From positions 32,663,618 to 32,727,617 of the forward strand of contig OX381707.1 in NCBI GenBank assembly GCA_947462335.1: a stretch of 64,000 nt of DNA, in the 5' to 3' direction. The position numbers and the translations under genes were made by a program. The notes below the pieces were generated by a model that saw only the letters and a program-made list of their open reading frames with translations, did no database searches and was not told where the DNA came from. The DNA comes from Harmothoe impar (taxonomy: Eukaryota > Annelida > Polychaeta > Phyllodocida > Polynoidae). Below are positions 10,940 through 23,109 of the stretch, one piece after another (the first letter of the stretch is position 1; every line of letters starts with the position of its first letter).

Positions 10940-11605
10940 GCATCTACCTTAACCCTTTATGCCCTTTAACCCTTCTCATCCTAAACCTATAATGTCCTTC
11001 AGCCATGTTCTACCTTAACTCTTCACGACATTTAACCCTGTTCTACATTTACCCATCATGTCATTTAGCCCTCATTCTACCTCAACCTTTCCCCTCATGC
11101 TGTTTAACCTCTCATACCTTAACCCTTACTTTAGCTTTTTTAACCCTGTCCTAACTTAACCCTTTTCCTCATGTGATAAACTGAGAAAAACGGTACTGTG
11201 TCAGTTATGACCTTTGCATTCTGATCTATACCCTTCCAAAATGGTTATGATCGGGAAATTCCAAAAAAAATGTGGCTGTGCCATCGCATAAAGAGCCTTA
11301 ACCCTCCCCTTCGTGTCATTTAACCCTCTCCTACCTTAACCCTTCATGCCGTTTACCGCTCACCTACATTCACCCTTTCCCTCATGCCGTTTGATCCTTT
11401 AAGGATGGCATAATGCATTAATGTATCATGCCTTAGTCGTCATGATGCATGAATGCACCCCAGGCGAGTAACCTCTCCAGTACTGCATTCAAGCATCATG
11501 CCGACCCTACAGGGTTTAGACACCCCCGCAGGGTCCCCATAATGCACCAATGCACTTTCCCCTCATGTCTGACCTATGTCCTACCTTAACCCTTACGCCT
11601 TCTGA
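10940..11605 (+). repeat. Degenerate 33-bp array with TTAACCCT motifs
   Basis: CTACCTTAACCC-like starts recur at about 10,944, 10,978, 11,010, 11,043 and 11,077, a period near 33. Each unit carries a second TTTAACCCT in its second half. The array is interrupted by unrelated sequence at about 11,170-11,295 and by a TTAACCC-family MITE at 11,393-11,560, then resumes. Confidence 0.7.
11393..11560. mobile_element. TTAACCC-family MITE, copy 1 (degraded)
   Basis: Shares with the other copies the order TTTAAGG.TGGCATAATGCAT, then GTCATGATGCAT, then CTCCAGTACTGCATTCAAGC and CATCATGCCGACC. It lies inside the 33-bp array. The right end is not clear. Confidence 0.6.
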
Positions 11606-11910
11606 AGCTTTATCCGACATGGAGGCCTCAGTCCCTTTTGCCTTCATTATTCTCCTGCTTGTTCACTTACTATATATTCTTTGATCTTTGACGCATGTTC
11701 CCCCCTTTACTTTGATACTTTATTACCAACCCCGTCCAACCAGCTATGCCTAATTCCTCTTTGTTCTTTACCTGTCTACCTCTAGTTTTCTAGTGCAGGT
11801 ATTCCCCCATGTCCAATTTTCCATTTGTCCTCTGCTCTAACCTACCTCATTTCGAGCTGCATACGGTCACTCAGAGCCACTCGTGGTGGCTTGGCGTCAA
11901 CCCACAGAGC

Positions 11911-12055
11911 CCCCCCCCCCCCACTTACCACAACCCCCAGAACACGACCGCTACCCCACAACTCCCTGCCACCACCTCCTACCACCACCCCTCACCACCA
12001 CCCCTCACCACCACCCCTTACCACCACCACCACCACCACCACCACCACCACAACT
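11911..12055 (+). repeat. C-run and (CCA)n microsatellite
   Basis: A run of about ten C is followed by ACCACC-rich DNA that ends in a pure (CCA)n run at about 12,020-12,050. Short frames encoding poly-His, poly-Thr or poly-Pro follow from this composition. Confidence 0.85.
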
Positions 12056-12059
12056 CGTC

Positions 12060-14029
12060 TCTACACAACTCTATAAGCGCCACTCCTAGGCGTCATCGTC
12101 CTTGCACATTGGTTAGGCGTCAGTGCAGTGCTGTGACTGTGCTACAAGTCACTACCGTGCCCCTCCACCACCTCCCTCTCCCTCAGCTTCTCTGCCTCCT
12201 CCTCTCCTCCCCCCTCTCCTCCTTCTCCCCAGCAGCCTCTCCCACCACAGCCACCACCGCCACTAGATACTGACTAACGCAGCCGGTCTCCTCAGCTGCC
12301 GCCGTCACCTCCCTTACTCCCGCCGCCAACAGGCTACACCGCCACCCTCCCCCTGCTCCAGCGTGTCTCCAGGTCCTCTGCTGCCACCATCCATATATCA
12401 CCCAGTGCTGGAGCAACAAATCACCCCAATATATAGACCCCCATTGCTTTTCCTCTCGGTTCCGCTGTGAGTGTCAGTGCAGTGTCACCCACCCTGAGCT
12501 GCTGTGTACTACCTGGCAGTCCTCCACGGCAGGCACCTCCAGCAGCCTAAGGTCCTCTAGCAACGTCCTTCAGACCCTGGAGTCACCTCCTCCTCCAGCT
12601 GCTCCTCCTCCCCCTCCTCCTGCAAGTCACTACTAGACCCAGCAGCAAGCAGTGTCCCTCCTCCATGGCCTGTCTGCCCTGTCCCCTGTGACTGCAGCCC
12701 CTCAGCCATACTCCCAGCTACAGGAGGAAGAAGAAGCCATTGGAGGAAACACTGGAGTCAGCCAGCAGCCACCGTGGAGCAGCTCATCTGGACGCTGGTG
12801 GTCATCATTAGCCGGCGTGAGCAGCTCAGTCATCCCCAGCCCCTACTGAGTGAGCAGTTAAGCATACAGCTCAGTCAGTCACTGCTACTGGATTACCCCT
12901 ACCTACAAGCTGCAGCACATAGAGCAGCTCACCGCCACCCACCACGTGTTCAGCTGGATTAGCTCGGTGTAGCTCAGAGCAGCTCTGTTAGTAAACCCGC
13001 ACCCTTTACAAGCCTAACACCTAAACCCCGATTACACCCACTGAGTATATACCCTAGAGCCAACACTAACACTCTATATCCTACAGTGTCTGGGGGGCAT
13101 ATGCTGATTGCTGGTTTTAAGGGGTAAGGGTTGCTATCACCCCAGGAGGAAGGCTACTGTTGCTACTGCTGGTGATGCACTGGATGGATTTACCAGCGCC
13201 GTACGCCGGGAACTAGAGGTGACACGTGTCCCCGTCAATGAGTCGTTCAGGGTGCCTGCAGTGAGCTACTCTGTGAGCTGCTCCAAACTCCATCATTGTC
13301 TCTTCGTGTTCCCAGCTAAATTGGATGACATCAAAGGGGATATAAGTACATGTATTATACAAAACGTCAAAAAGGTGGATCTTATATTGCATTACCTAGA
13401 GCAAAGGAAATTGGTACAGGATATATAATTATATTCACCAATTTGGGCCAGATTCAAAGGGATAGTTATATATACCACACAAAACTATAAACATACAATT
13501 TTAAAAATCTGCACATTATGTAGATATACCACCGGAGAAGGTCCTAGCAGAGTGACATAAAAAGGTGAAAGCCAAAGGAGCAGCTCAGGCCCTAGCAGTG
13601 TGAGCAACACGTCAATAGCAGGCCCCAGCAGTGCATTGCCGCCTTAAACAACAACCCATCACACTGTGTGTATAGTACAGGCACAGGAGGAGTGCCTATA
13701 CGCAGAACCAATCGTGTCTTATCACACATACATATATACATATGTCGATATCACAAAGTCAGAGAGGACTTAAAGCAGCCACTACATGATATAAAGACAA
13801 GGTTTCTTAGATCTGAGGAGAGAAAACGATTGCAAGCTAAAATTCCTGAGGTTCCTTCCTTCCTGACTGGAGACTCACAATATAGAGAAGGGTGGATCTA
13901 TAGTGATCTCAATATAGTATAAGAGGGTCCATTGCCGTCCTATTGAGGATCCTTAAAGACCAGGCAGACACACACAGGAGGAGAGGCAGGTCCCAGTCTG
14001 GTCAGCTGCCCTCAGGTCGCTTATCTTTG
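12060..14029 (+). other. GC-rich presumptive 5' flank or 5' UTR of the 14-kb gene candidate
   Basis: This 2-kb stretch differs from the AT-rich surroundings: it is rich in CTCC, CAGC and CAG motifs and is followed directly by the open frame at 14,030. A TATA-like AATATATAGA lies at 12,429. Stops occur in all frames, so it is not one long exon. A frame at 13,108-13,428 (106 residues) has no recognisable domain. The reading as promoter and leader is inference from position and base composition only. Confidence 0.3.
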
Positions 14030-14609
14030 ATGCGCCGGGCGTGTGCCCCACACAGGGCGGGCGGCCGAGTGGTGCCCTTCAGTGTCTTACCCTCGTCCCC
14101 GGGCCACCACCACCACCCCCAGCAGCACCACCCCCAGCACCACTACCAGCAGTTCCAGCACCTCCAATACGCCACCCCTGAAGCCGCCCTGGTCCAGCTT
14201 CACCTCCAGGACCCCTCCACCTCAGAGCCCTCCACTCCTCCAGGCGAGGACGAAGAATCCTACTCAGAATCCACCACAGCCTTTGTGAGTGTCGGGGAGT
14301 CGCCTACTCGTCACTACTACAACGAGTATTCCGGATCGGTGTCGGGGAGTCATTCTGCAAGGGTGGATTCGCTGGTCGAGCTGGCGTCCCGTACGTCCCT
14401 TCCTACCTGCCTGGACCCGGCTGCAGAGCCACAGGACCCGGCGTACAGGAGTCTTTTGGGCAGCCAAACCAACCTCTCCACCAACACCCGCGACCCCTCC
14501 TCCACACCGGAAGCACCGCGCCACGTCACTTCCGCCGGCGCGGGAGGCATGCGCAAAGAGGGCCAGGAGCAGAGGGGCTCAAAACATGTACGCTACTGGA
14601 CGTCCAAAA
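14030..14609 (+). CDS. Candidate coding exon, Ser/Pro/His-rich N-terminal region of an unrecognised protein
   Basis: This is the best coding candidate in the window. From the first in-frame ATG (14,030; weak context, T at -3) it gives MRRACAPHRAGGRVV, then a His/Gln-rich run (about residues 25-45) and an acidic/Ser patch (PPGEDEESYSES). Serine-rich stretches SLVELASRTSLP and SLLGSQTNLST follow, then GSKHVRYWTSK. The open frame continues upstream to 13,886 without an ATG, so an upstream exon is possible. A splice donor, CCAAAA|GTGAGT, ends it in phase 1. Joined to the exon at 15,444 the frame continues. Composition suggests a disordered, phosphorylatable region. I do not recognise the family. 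Low-complexity GC-rich DNA can make such frames by chance, which limits confidence. Confidence 0.45.
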
Positions 14610-15443
14610 GTGAGTTGGGTCTAGTGGTGTGCACTTGTCTACCCGCATAGTCATACTGCTGCAGCGTGCTGTGATACCATTCCATTGAGCAGCCACGCCC
14701 CCATAGCGGAGCTTCACATGCATTGAGTGAGTGAGCAGCTCAGGATTAAGGAGTTGCTCATAGCTGCTCTTCAGCTTGTAGAACATGCATGCATATGCAG
14801 CTGCATGCATGTAGGCAGCATGCCATAGCAGCTAGAAGCTTGGACTTTACCCTTTATCAGTGAAATCGTAGATTGCACATGTTTCAGCAAGGCAATTGTT
14901 TTCACGCACAAGTTGGAGCAGTTTTTGGATTTCACACAAAGGTTGCAAAGCTTCTGGCAAAAAGCTTGGCTTTTATTTATATAAATGAACGTTAACATAG
15001 CAGCCAGTGCTATTGTTTTCATATCTCAATTTGGGTTCATTAACCCTGATTGGGATTTTCACATAGAAATTTTAAGGCCTAGTATACAAGACTTTCAACC
15101 TGTGAGATGTTTTTAAAACTGCAGGGATTTCACCTTTAGAGTCCAATAACTGGAGGTACATCCCAGGACAGCATATATTGACTGCATTCCCGCATAGCCA
15201 CAGTGCGCAGTGCCATTAGTTTGCATTAATGCCCTCACCAAGTAGGATTTATTACCCACGCCTATACAATGGCTGTAATTTCGTCATAGTCAATAAGTGC
15301 CATATACATTCAGTGGAGCTAATATCTATCATTTTCATTTGGAGTAATACATGCATCCCCCTATGGAGCGATGATTTAAAGTTTCCACAGTATGTCTGCC
15401 CTGTTTCATGGATGTATTCTACGCCGACATCTTGTTCTTTCAG
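14610..15443 (+). other. Putative intron between the two candidate exons
   Basis: Bounded by GTGAGT at the start and TTCTTTCAG at the end, 834 bp, AT-richer than the flanking exon. It contains a TGCATGCA-rich patch at about 14,785-14,825. No other feature seen. Confidence 0.4.
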
Positions 15444-15524
15444 TGGGGCAAGTTTTAAGGAGGATACGTGATCGCAAGAAGCGGAAGTCTGGGAATTACA
15501 ACAACAGCTTTAGCTCGGATACAG
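15444..15524 (+). CDS. Candidate 81-bp exon with a basic cluster
   Basis: It follows a good acceptor (CTTGTTCTTTCAG) and ends ACAG|GTAGGG. At 81 nt it preserves phase 1 at both ends. Spliced from 14,609, the junction codon becomes ATG and the peptide reads ...RYWTSK-MGQVLRRIRDRKKRK then SGNYNNSFSSDTG. The RRIRDRKKRK cluster resembles a nuclear localisation or membrane/nucleic-acid-binding basic patch, which is inference. The in-frame join with matching phases is the main support. No later exon was found with comparable confidence; a possible one near 20,188-20,249 is too weak to call. Confidence 0.42.
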
Positions 15525-18480
15525 GTAGGGAGGCTTAAAATATTTTTTCACTTAAAAAAAATATGTCCTTCTCTTGCACTAGGTCCGGACACGCATGGCT
15601 GGATTTACAACCTATATACATCATGCGTCTAAGGATTTGAGCATCTAGCAGCTGATCAAACAGATCACCACCGACACTCTTAAATCACAATTTACACAGC
15701 AGCATTTATGAATGTTCTTATCATATGAAGAGATTAGACAAAATCGAAGACACTATAACACAGCAGCTATTTTTGTAAAGCTCACTGGGATATGAGATAC
15801 GGTGGATGAGATGTGTTTCTCGCTACAGTTTTTTTCTTTGTGAATAAAAAAAACATAGGAGAAAGGAACAATGTTTCAAGCATCCGTATAGTGAAACTAA
15901 ATCTTCTCGTGAATCCACGGGAAAATTATGTATAGAGTACTCCCATTTCTATGGAAGTATATTCCATAAGTATGTCTATTATAAGCATACTCCTATGTCA
16001 CCTCCATTTAACCTAAGTGCCATTCTATACACATGTTGCTACATATACATTGGCACTGGCCTCCTCCATGAGAGTGGGGTCCAGACACCACCCACTGGAG
16101 ACTACGCTTAGCACTCACATGGTGCTATATCCTCTCAGTTGTCTTTTTGTCTGGGCTGCGTTGGCATATCAGATCCTTCCTCTATATAACGGGGAATTTG
16201 ATGATAGCATCTGATATATCTAGCATATTCTGGTTAGGTCATAGATAATGTGTTGTAGAGTGGACGCTCGTTAAGCTATAGGGAAGCAGTGAGCCCTCCC
16301 AGAAGGGGTGGGAACTCTGGTCTCTGGCTGCAAAGCATGTTCTCCCTTCTGCAAGGGTCCTTACTTGTATGTGTTGTTGACTACATAGCTGCGGGAACCA
16401 CATGCCTATAATGTTTCCCAAAGGGTATGTACATCATTGCCTTTCTCCTGTGACTGGTTGATTGCTGTATGCGGTAGCAGTTGCAAGGCTCCAGAGCCCA
16501 GGCTGCAAACCGAAAGCCAATCCAGATTGCATATATATGATCACAAGGCAGGTTTCCAAGGCTTGCATGCATATGTGTGATTGGCTGTTTGCTACAGGAA
16601 ATAGATAACTTTAGCATCGTTACAAGTATGCAAGGACTACAGAGTGCAGCCCCTTTTTAAAAGGCACTGCACATCTCAGGTTTCTTACAAATAGAGCCTC
16701 ACATCCAGAGAGCAGCCAATTCCAGTTGTATGCACCCATAAGCCGTCAACGCTCTATGCATACCGGGCTCACAGAGACCCTCCTCGGCCATACACTCCCG
16801 CATAGAGCGGGATCCATACGGCACTCCCTGCTGCTAGCCCCGCCCAGCCCTCTCCATGCAGCCGCCCCCTCCATCACAATCTCCCATTCCCCTACTGTAA
16901 AGGATTTCCGAAATGAAGTTCATGAATCATCGCAGGGCGCTAAAATAATGAAAGCCGCTTAAAGTGGAGGGGCCAGCAATAATTATTTTTGCCACCACTG
17001 GTCTTTGAGAGGACATAAATCGAAGGGCAAACTGAGGGTTTTATTCTGAGGTTTTAATTGTTCCCTGATCAAAATGGCACTGGTGATTTTCCAGTGACAC
17101 GTTCTGGGTTTGGCCTTTTAAATCATTCCGATACTGATTTTATTGTTCTGGATGATAACGGTTTTAGTAGGTAGGCCACCGGATATTGAAAAAATTGTTA
17201 AAATCTATCACAAAGTGTACAATATCTCCACGGGATCAACTAGAGTAAGAAATTACAAACAGTATACACATATCATAAATAGATCATTTTCTACGATTTA
17301 AAGAAAATAAAATTTTGCTACACTGGCCCTGTCAATTTCTGCTAGCCTGCATGGTAGTACTGTGTACCACTGCACTCACTATGGGGCCTGTTGATGTGGA
17401 GCTGCCCTAATACATGCTGTAGGGATATTGCTCTAGATTCGAGATTATTTCCTTGATTTCCCAGCTGTTTTCAGATTTACATTCTGTAAAACCCTCACTT
17501 AGAACATGACTCCAATTTTCACATGACTAAATCGAATTTCCTATGAAAATTATGAAGAAAAGGGGCCTTACAGGGGTAATGGCAATGCTCCAGGAGAAAC
17601 ATTTTAGCCAATTTTCGCCAGCATATTTTTACACCAAACTAAAAGAATATTAAACACAAACCTATATTCTAGCTAGTGGTGGGGGTTTTGGGGGGTTGTA
17701 GGGGGTACTTGACTATATATACCGCTCACACACATGATGTTCCTCTGTTCTACATGGTTTTAAATAGCAATCATCGAGACAGAAATTAAAATAAGATACC
17801 TATCAAGCATGCTCATTCTAAAGAGTCCATATGTATGAGATGCAACAAATCCAAATGAGATTTCATATGACTATCCCCCTTTTCTGGGGAGGTAGCACCA
17901 GTGCTTATCTTAGGAAAACCGTTCCAATCTACTTGCTGGCACGGCAGTGTATTTATTTTTACCGATTAATATCTCAATGGCTAACCACAGAAACCCTACG
18001 GATGCAAAAGGAGGTGAAAGAAGGATTCTTTTCCTTTCTCATCATATATCATTTGATATTGTAAGATGTTTCATTGCTGAGTAATGAATTATTTCATTTG
18101 GGCTGTTTAGCACTGTGACACATACAGACCCGGGAATGCGACCCGTGATTGCTCTACCTAGTTTTAGTGTGAGCTTAGAGAGGGTGGCCTAACGAATACG
18201 AACGGGAATTGGGTTTGCTAAACAAAACTAGATTTTTCATTCGAATTTAAAAGTTACCCTTTATTACTCAACAAAATGACAAATATTATAACAATAGTTT
18301 CATGATCAGTGAAAAAAAATACCCACGTCCTAGATTTATCCATTGTTATCTATCCTATGTACATAGCCTTGCAACATACTGTACCATAATAGGTAGACCC
18401 TTTTGGACTCTTTGCCCATTTCCCACCGAAAGCCCTATACCAGGGATATGCACTTGGGAGGCGGAGGAGGCCGAGGCTAT
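15525..18480. other. Unannotated stretch, possibly intron
   Basis: About 3 kb with no supported exon, repeat array or element. Small frames (for example 16,726-16,962) lack splice context and recognisable sequence. If the 14-15.5 kb exons are real, this is probably intronic. Confidence 0.5.
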
Positions 18481-18483
18481 TGG

Positions 18484-18532
18484 ATAGGGTATGGGGGAGG
18501 GAGTGGGGGGAGGGAGGGGGGGTCGAGGGCTG
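18484..18532 (+). other. G-quadruplex-forming tract, plus strand
   Basis: At least six G-runs of three or more within 45 bases (GGGT, GGGGGAGGGAG, GGGGGGAGGGAG, a run of seven G, then GGG), with loops of one to four bases. A C-rich block follows at 18,535-18,562, so the region could also pair back on itself. Confidence 0.75.
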
Positions 18533-18559
18533 TTCCACCACCCTTCCCCCACCTCCCCC

Positions 18560-20400
18560 TGGACTATTTGGATAATTAAATCTGTGCTTGTGAGGGGGTT
18601 CTAGGCAGCCGCAGTGATATGGGTGGAGCAGGGAGGAGGGCAATCTCTCAACCTGAGTTTACATAATTGCTGACACTACAGGAGCTTGAGTCCACCCCTC
18701 CCCCTACTCTCACCCTCCACCCTCCTCCCCACCATCCCCACCTCAAGCACTCTCACCCATCACAGCACTAGCCAATCAGCCTGCCCTCCCCCTATACACA
18801 ACCAACAGCACCACCACCCTTAATACCCCAGCTCTCCAGCCCCCTCAGCCCTGGCTCCTAGTACCACCCTCTAGTACCACCCTAGTACTAGCGGTCAGTA
18901 ATGGTCCAACCAGCTATTCCCCTGCACATGAACCATCACTATAGCGATGAAATGGGAGGGAACTTGTTCCATCGGCATTTGTGTGGTCACTGGCACAGGC
19001 AGTTCATGTGAGATGTCGGTTCTGCTCTCCGAATGTAGCTTGTTCCATGCAAGCTATGGTGTGTGGGTGTCTGGAAGCCAGTATTTCCTTTCATAAGCCA
19101 GTTAATTTAGGTATATATATGCGGGTTGACTGATCAAATATGAAAGAAAAATAAATTCATGTTAAGCCCAATGGAAAATAAATTGACCCCTTAGAGCATT
19201 TATATCCCAATGTTGGGATTCCACAATAAACCAACAATAACCGACCACAGCGATAACAGCAGAATTCTGTGTCAACTTGAGTGATGGTGCATCTACACTA
19301 TCACTATAGCTTCACAAGGGTGCAAGCCAAACATTGATGTTTAATTGACAATAATGCCACTTACTGTTCCATGTGGCTTCCATGATGCCTATTCATGGTA
19401 TAACAGGGCCCTCCTGTCAGCCCCCAGTTACACAACATAAGGCCCTGAGTACAGGTCTTTACTCCTACCCTTTGCTGACTGGGTAGCAAGACTTGGGCCT
19501 TGACGTAAGATAGCATAGTATGAACATGTCAGCATCTGGGCAGTGAAACCAGGCCCCATTTACTACACCCTTCGAGTATAAGAAGCCTATCCATGTCTAG
19601 TACAATCAGCGCCCACCAGAGGTCCCGGGGTGGCGCTGCTGGAGCTGGTTCCCCATGTTGGTCTGGTTTGATTTATAATCAGCTCGGGCGGTACCAGCGT
19701 AAAACAATGGCCGCTTCATGGGGAAGAATGCCCTTATATATAATGTAGCCCTATAGCTTCCGATTGATAGCCACTAACGACGTGCATAGGGTGGGAATGG
19801 GAGAGGAGCATATAACAAGGGGTTGGGTATGTATCAGTGTAAGGACACCACACTAAGGGACATAATAGACAAAGGAGCACAATAATGTGCCAGATTTTCA
19901 TCATTCTGCACGAATGGGTAATCTAGTGCCCAATGAGTATCTAATGATGGAAATATGACAATTAATTTGCATTCCTGCATATTTCCCATGTGAAAATGTT
20001 CCAAAATTGCTTTCAGAAATGATGTTGTTCACTTCGACATCTTGGTTTCCAGCTAAACTCCAGCAGAACGAAAACGATTTATTGCATAGGGGTACATGGA
20101 TGACACTATTTCCAAGTGCCCATATATACAGCACTATAGTAATCATAGTATTTACCATCCATGACATCAAATTGTTATTTATATGCAGACCCAGTGTTAA
20201 GGAGACCCTTTCTCCTGACACTGAGTGGAACATATATGCAGGTCATATAACAGAGAGCAAGAGGCAGAACCAGAAAACACCTCCCAGCAGGGTTATGGTC
20301 AGCATACTAAACAAAGACTGTAATCTGTGCCATTCCTCCAGTACCCATCTCATCAGCCTGTGGCACTGCTCTTACACCATCGCCTACACTGATATTCTTT
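18560..20400. other. C-rich patch then unannotated DNA
   Basis: 18,690-18,900 is C-rich with CCACC and CTCC motifs and repeated AGTACCACCCT. The rest has no feature I can support. A plus-strand frame at 20,007-20,414 (135 residues) contains a possible exon, TATATGCAG|ACCCAGTG to ATATGCAG|GTCATA, but its peptide is not recognisable. Confidence 0.45.
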
Positions 20401-20404
20401 GGCT

Positions 20405-20665
20405 CCCTATATGACCAATCTCTCAGTCACTATAGTGCCCAACCAATTTAGCCACTTTCGGCTTTCTATATGACCAACCTAGGTTAGTTAATATTGCCAG
20501 GTTGGTCAGTACTGACCAACTCACCTTAGTCTTTCTATTTTAAGCCAAGTCCTTTTGAGTAAAGTATTGGTCATAGCATGTTGTTTTGTCTCAGTCATTC
20601 TTAAATAGCACTTGGTCATGCCTGACCAATGTCCCTATGACCAACCTGGGATAGCCACTACAGAC
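20405..20665. repeat. GACCAAC palindrome cluster, probable degraded MITE
   Basis: GACCAA or its complement occurs about eight times in 250 bases. GACCAACCT (20,472-20,480) pairs with AGGTTGGTC (20,499-20,507). GTTGGTCAGTACTGACCAAC (20,501-20,520) is a perfect 20-bp palindrome. TATGACCAACCT recurs near the right end at about 20,637. No coding content. Confidence 0.55.
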
Positions 20666-20669
20666 TAAG

Positions 20670-22770
20670 GGCCAAGGCTTTTAGATTATCTGTGTTCACC
20701 CTCACTCCAATGATTCAGCCATGTTTGTATGACTGCCAGAATATCTGACTTGCCTGACTCCCACCTGTCTGCCTGTCCTAAGGCCTCATAATGTGTACCC
20801 TGGCTATACCAAGTTTCCTTTACTGCCTTCCCCCTGAGTCTTTTCTTTAGTCTTTCCTCCCAAGCTCCTCGCCGTTGTACTTGTCCCTCCCCCTTCCTGT
20901 TTCTAACCACCCTTGTCCGCCTCCTCCAGTGCCTGGCATCCTTTTACCACCTCAGTCCCAGTACCACTGCATGCTGGCCCCATCCTCACACTTGCATACC
21001 TTTACATTAGTCCATATCCTGCTAGCTTTCTCCCTATCCCAATGCAGCGACCGTCTGTTTATTTCCTCTCTCAATAACTATACCCCTTCCCCCTCTCCTA
21101 CCACACCCTTCTCTCTGCTCCTTACTCCTGTATCTTTCCCATTTCCTACACCAAGAAAAGCTAGGATAGTCCCCCACCAAGGGAGACAGTTGATTTACAG
21201 AGACCTCCCCCAAGGACATAGACAAATGCGCCCACCGAATCCCAATGACACAGCCTAACATTGCTCTAGCTCCAACCCCTGTTTGGGGCTCCCCTCCTGA
21301 TCCAAGCATTCCGGAGCCCATACATCACCGCCAATAATGGTGTATAGGCGAGGGGAGGAGGGGCAAGGAGGTAGGGCCTGATGAAAGGCGCCTAGCTGTA
21401 AGGAAAGGGATACAGTAGTATAGTCACATGTGGTTATATGGTTATGGATAGAGCATTGTTTGGTTAGCCTCCATTATTCATATATGGCTATGGTATTATA
21501 CGGTGTCCTTTGGTGATAGGACCTCGGTAATGATAGAGTTGGAGATGTAAGGAAATAGGAGCTCTACGGTCTGGGCATTTAATTAGAAATCGAGCCGAAA
21601 AAGGAGTGTCGCCTTACCAAATGGTGATTACATCTTACCCATGTAATAATTCTTCTTTATTCATTTTATCTCCATTATCCATTTGATCGAATTTCGAGAT
21701 TGAAGTTATGGGCAAATGATAATAATAACAATTTGAACATCTGAAAGGGCGGCACTGCATTGTGAATCTGAAAGACCCGGGCAGGTGCAATGGCACTAGG
21801 TGCTTCCCGCGCTAATGCGAATGTTGAATGGTGCTTTCTCGTCAGGTTCAACATAACAATATTCTGAAGAGGACTGAGGGGGGAGAGCAACACAAACAAG
21901 TTATGAATGATGGATATGCCAAGTACTTTGCAGACTCCTAAACACTTTAGCTATTCTATCACGAGACACCAAGTGGTGACAGGGAGCAACAGTGGTCTCT
22001 CTCTGTTTGCCATCATCTTCAGCCACCAGCGGCTGAAGCATGGATGTAGATGAACTGATTGTTCTAGCATACATCTAAGACTGTGGGGGAGAGTGATGCC
22101 TGTGATGGAGGCTTGAAACAATTAGAGACGTACACTGGTAAACTCAGTTCTCCATGAGAGTGCGTGTTTATCCTTATCCCTACTGACATACTCCTCCAGA
22201 GGAAATTGGGCCATCAGTATTATCCTAAAGCAACGGATAAAAAGGACAATAACCCCCAATTTAATTGCCCTATTAATGTCACTAATTGAAACATAACAAT
22301 AACCATTGTACTCGACTCATGTGCCCTACAAGCCTTAGCATAAGGCACTGCACCAGATAAACATGCAATCCTCCACAGCAATTATTATAGTTCGTGCTAC
22401 GGGGCACTTGATATGGGCTTTTCCCTTTTCATCTACAATGTACTGTTATCTGAAGAACTGGGGAACCATTAGATCAATTGATACTGGGATAAACAAGGGG
22501 TAAAATGTTGTAATACATGATATTATAGCTATATTTATATACAAAGGATATAATCGATAACATCAGCCCTAAAAATTATCTTGATCATTTTTTGAATATT
22601 TGTTAGGAGAAGTATGGCATCTCTCCTTAGCTGATTTAATTATACAATACACTTTTATATGCACATTCAGTTTTAGATTACCCCCCAGGCACCTAACCGT
22701 GAGTCGTCTTAGACTTTACACTAGCAGTACGTAGTATACTACTTATATTATGATGCAACATCCACTTACA
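20670..22770. other. Unannotated stretch
   Basis: Pyrimidine-rich between about 20,810 and 21,160, otherwise ordinary AT-rich DNA. No supported gene or element. Confidence 0.5.
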
Positions 22771-23106
22771 CACAGTATCACAGGCTGTAACTGAGTCCTG
22801 CTACCATTGTATTTTGTATGTATAGTGTATGTAAAGGTCTGACACTCCTAGTCCCCGGTCATCTATACACTTGAGGCGGCAGCACTGTACATTGGATTGT
22901 AGGTAGACTGTGACACCATCTAGTAGAAAGGTAGGAACTACAAATCTCTGTACTTCAGATGGTGTCACTGTCTACTTACAATCCCATGTACAGTGCTGCT
23001 GCCTCAAGTGTATAGTTGACAGGGGACTAGGAGTGTCGGACCTTTACATACACTATACATACACAATACCATGGCAGCAGGACTCAGTTAAGCCTGTGCA
23101 CAGTAT
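22771..23106. mobile_element. 320-bp foldback transposon with 8-bp target duplication
   Basis: Arms at 22,779-22,921 and 22,957-23,098 are reverse complements with only scattered mismatches, around a 35-nt loop. Ends begin CACAGGCTGTAACTGAG and close CTCAGTTAAGCCTGTG. The 8-bp direct repeat CACAGTAT lies immediately outside both ends (22,771-22,778 and 23,099-23,106). An 8-bp duplication is characteristic of hAT-type transposons. No open frame of note, so the element is non-autonomous. If transcribed it would make a hairpin RNA of about 140 bp. Confidence 0.9.
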
Positions 23107-23109
23107 AGT

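Noticed and set aside
10940..11605. Interstitial telomere repeat
   Set aside because: AACCCT occurs once or twice per 33 bp and never as consecutive TTAGGG or CCCTAA units.
11809..12273. 154-residue Pro/Thr/His-rich frame
   Set aside because: Three frames are open across the (CCA)n run; no splice borders or recognisable sequence.
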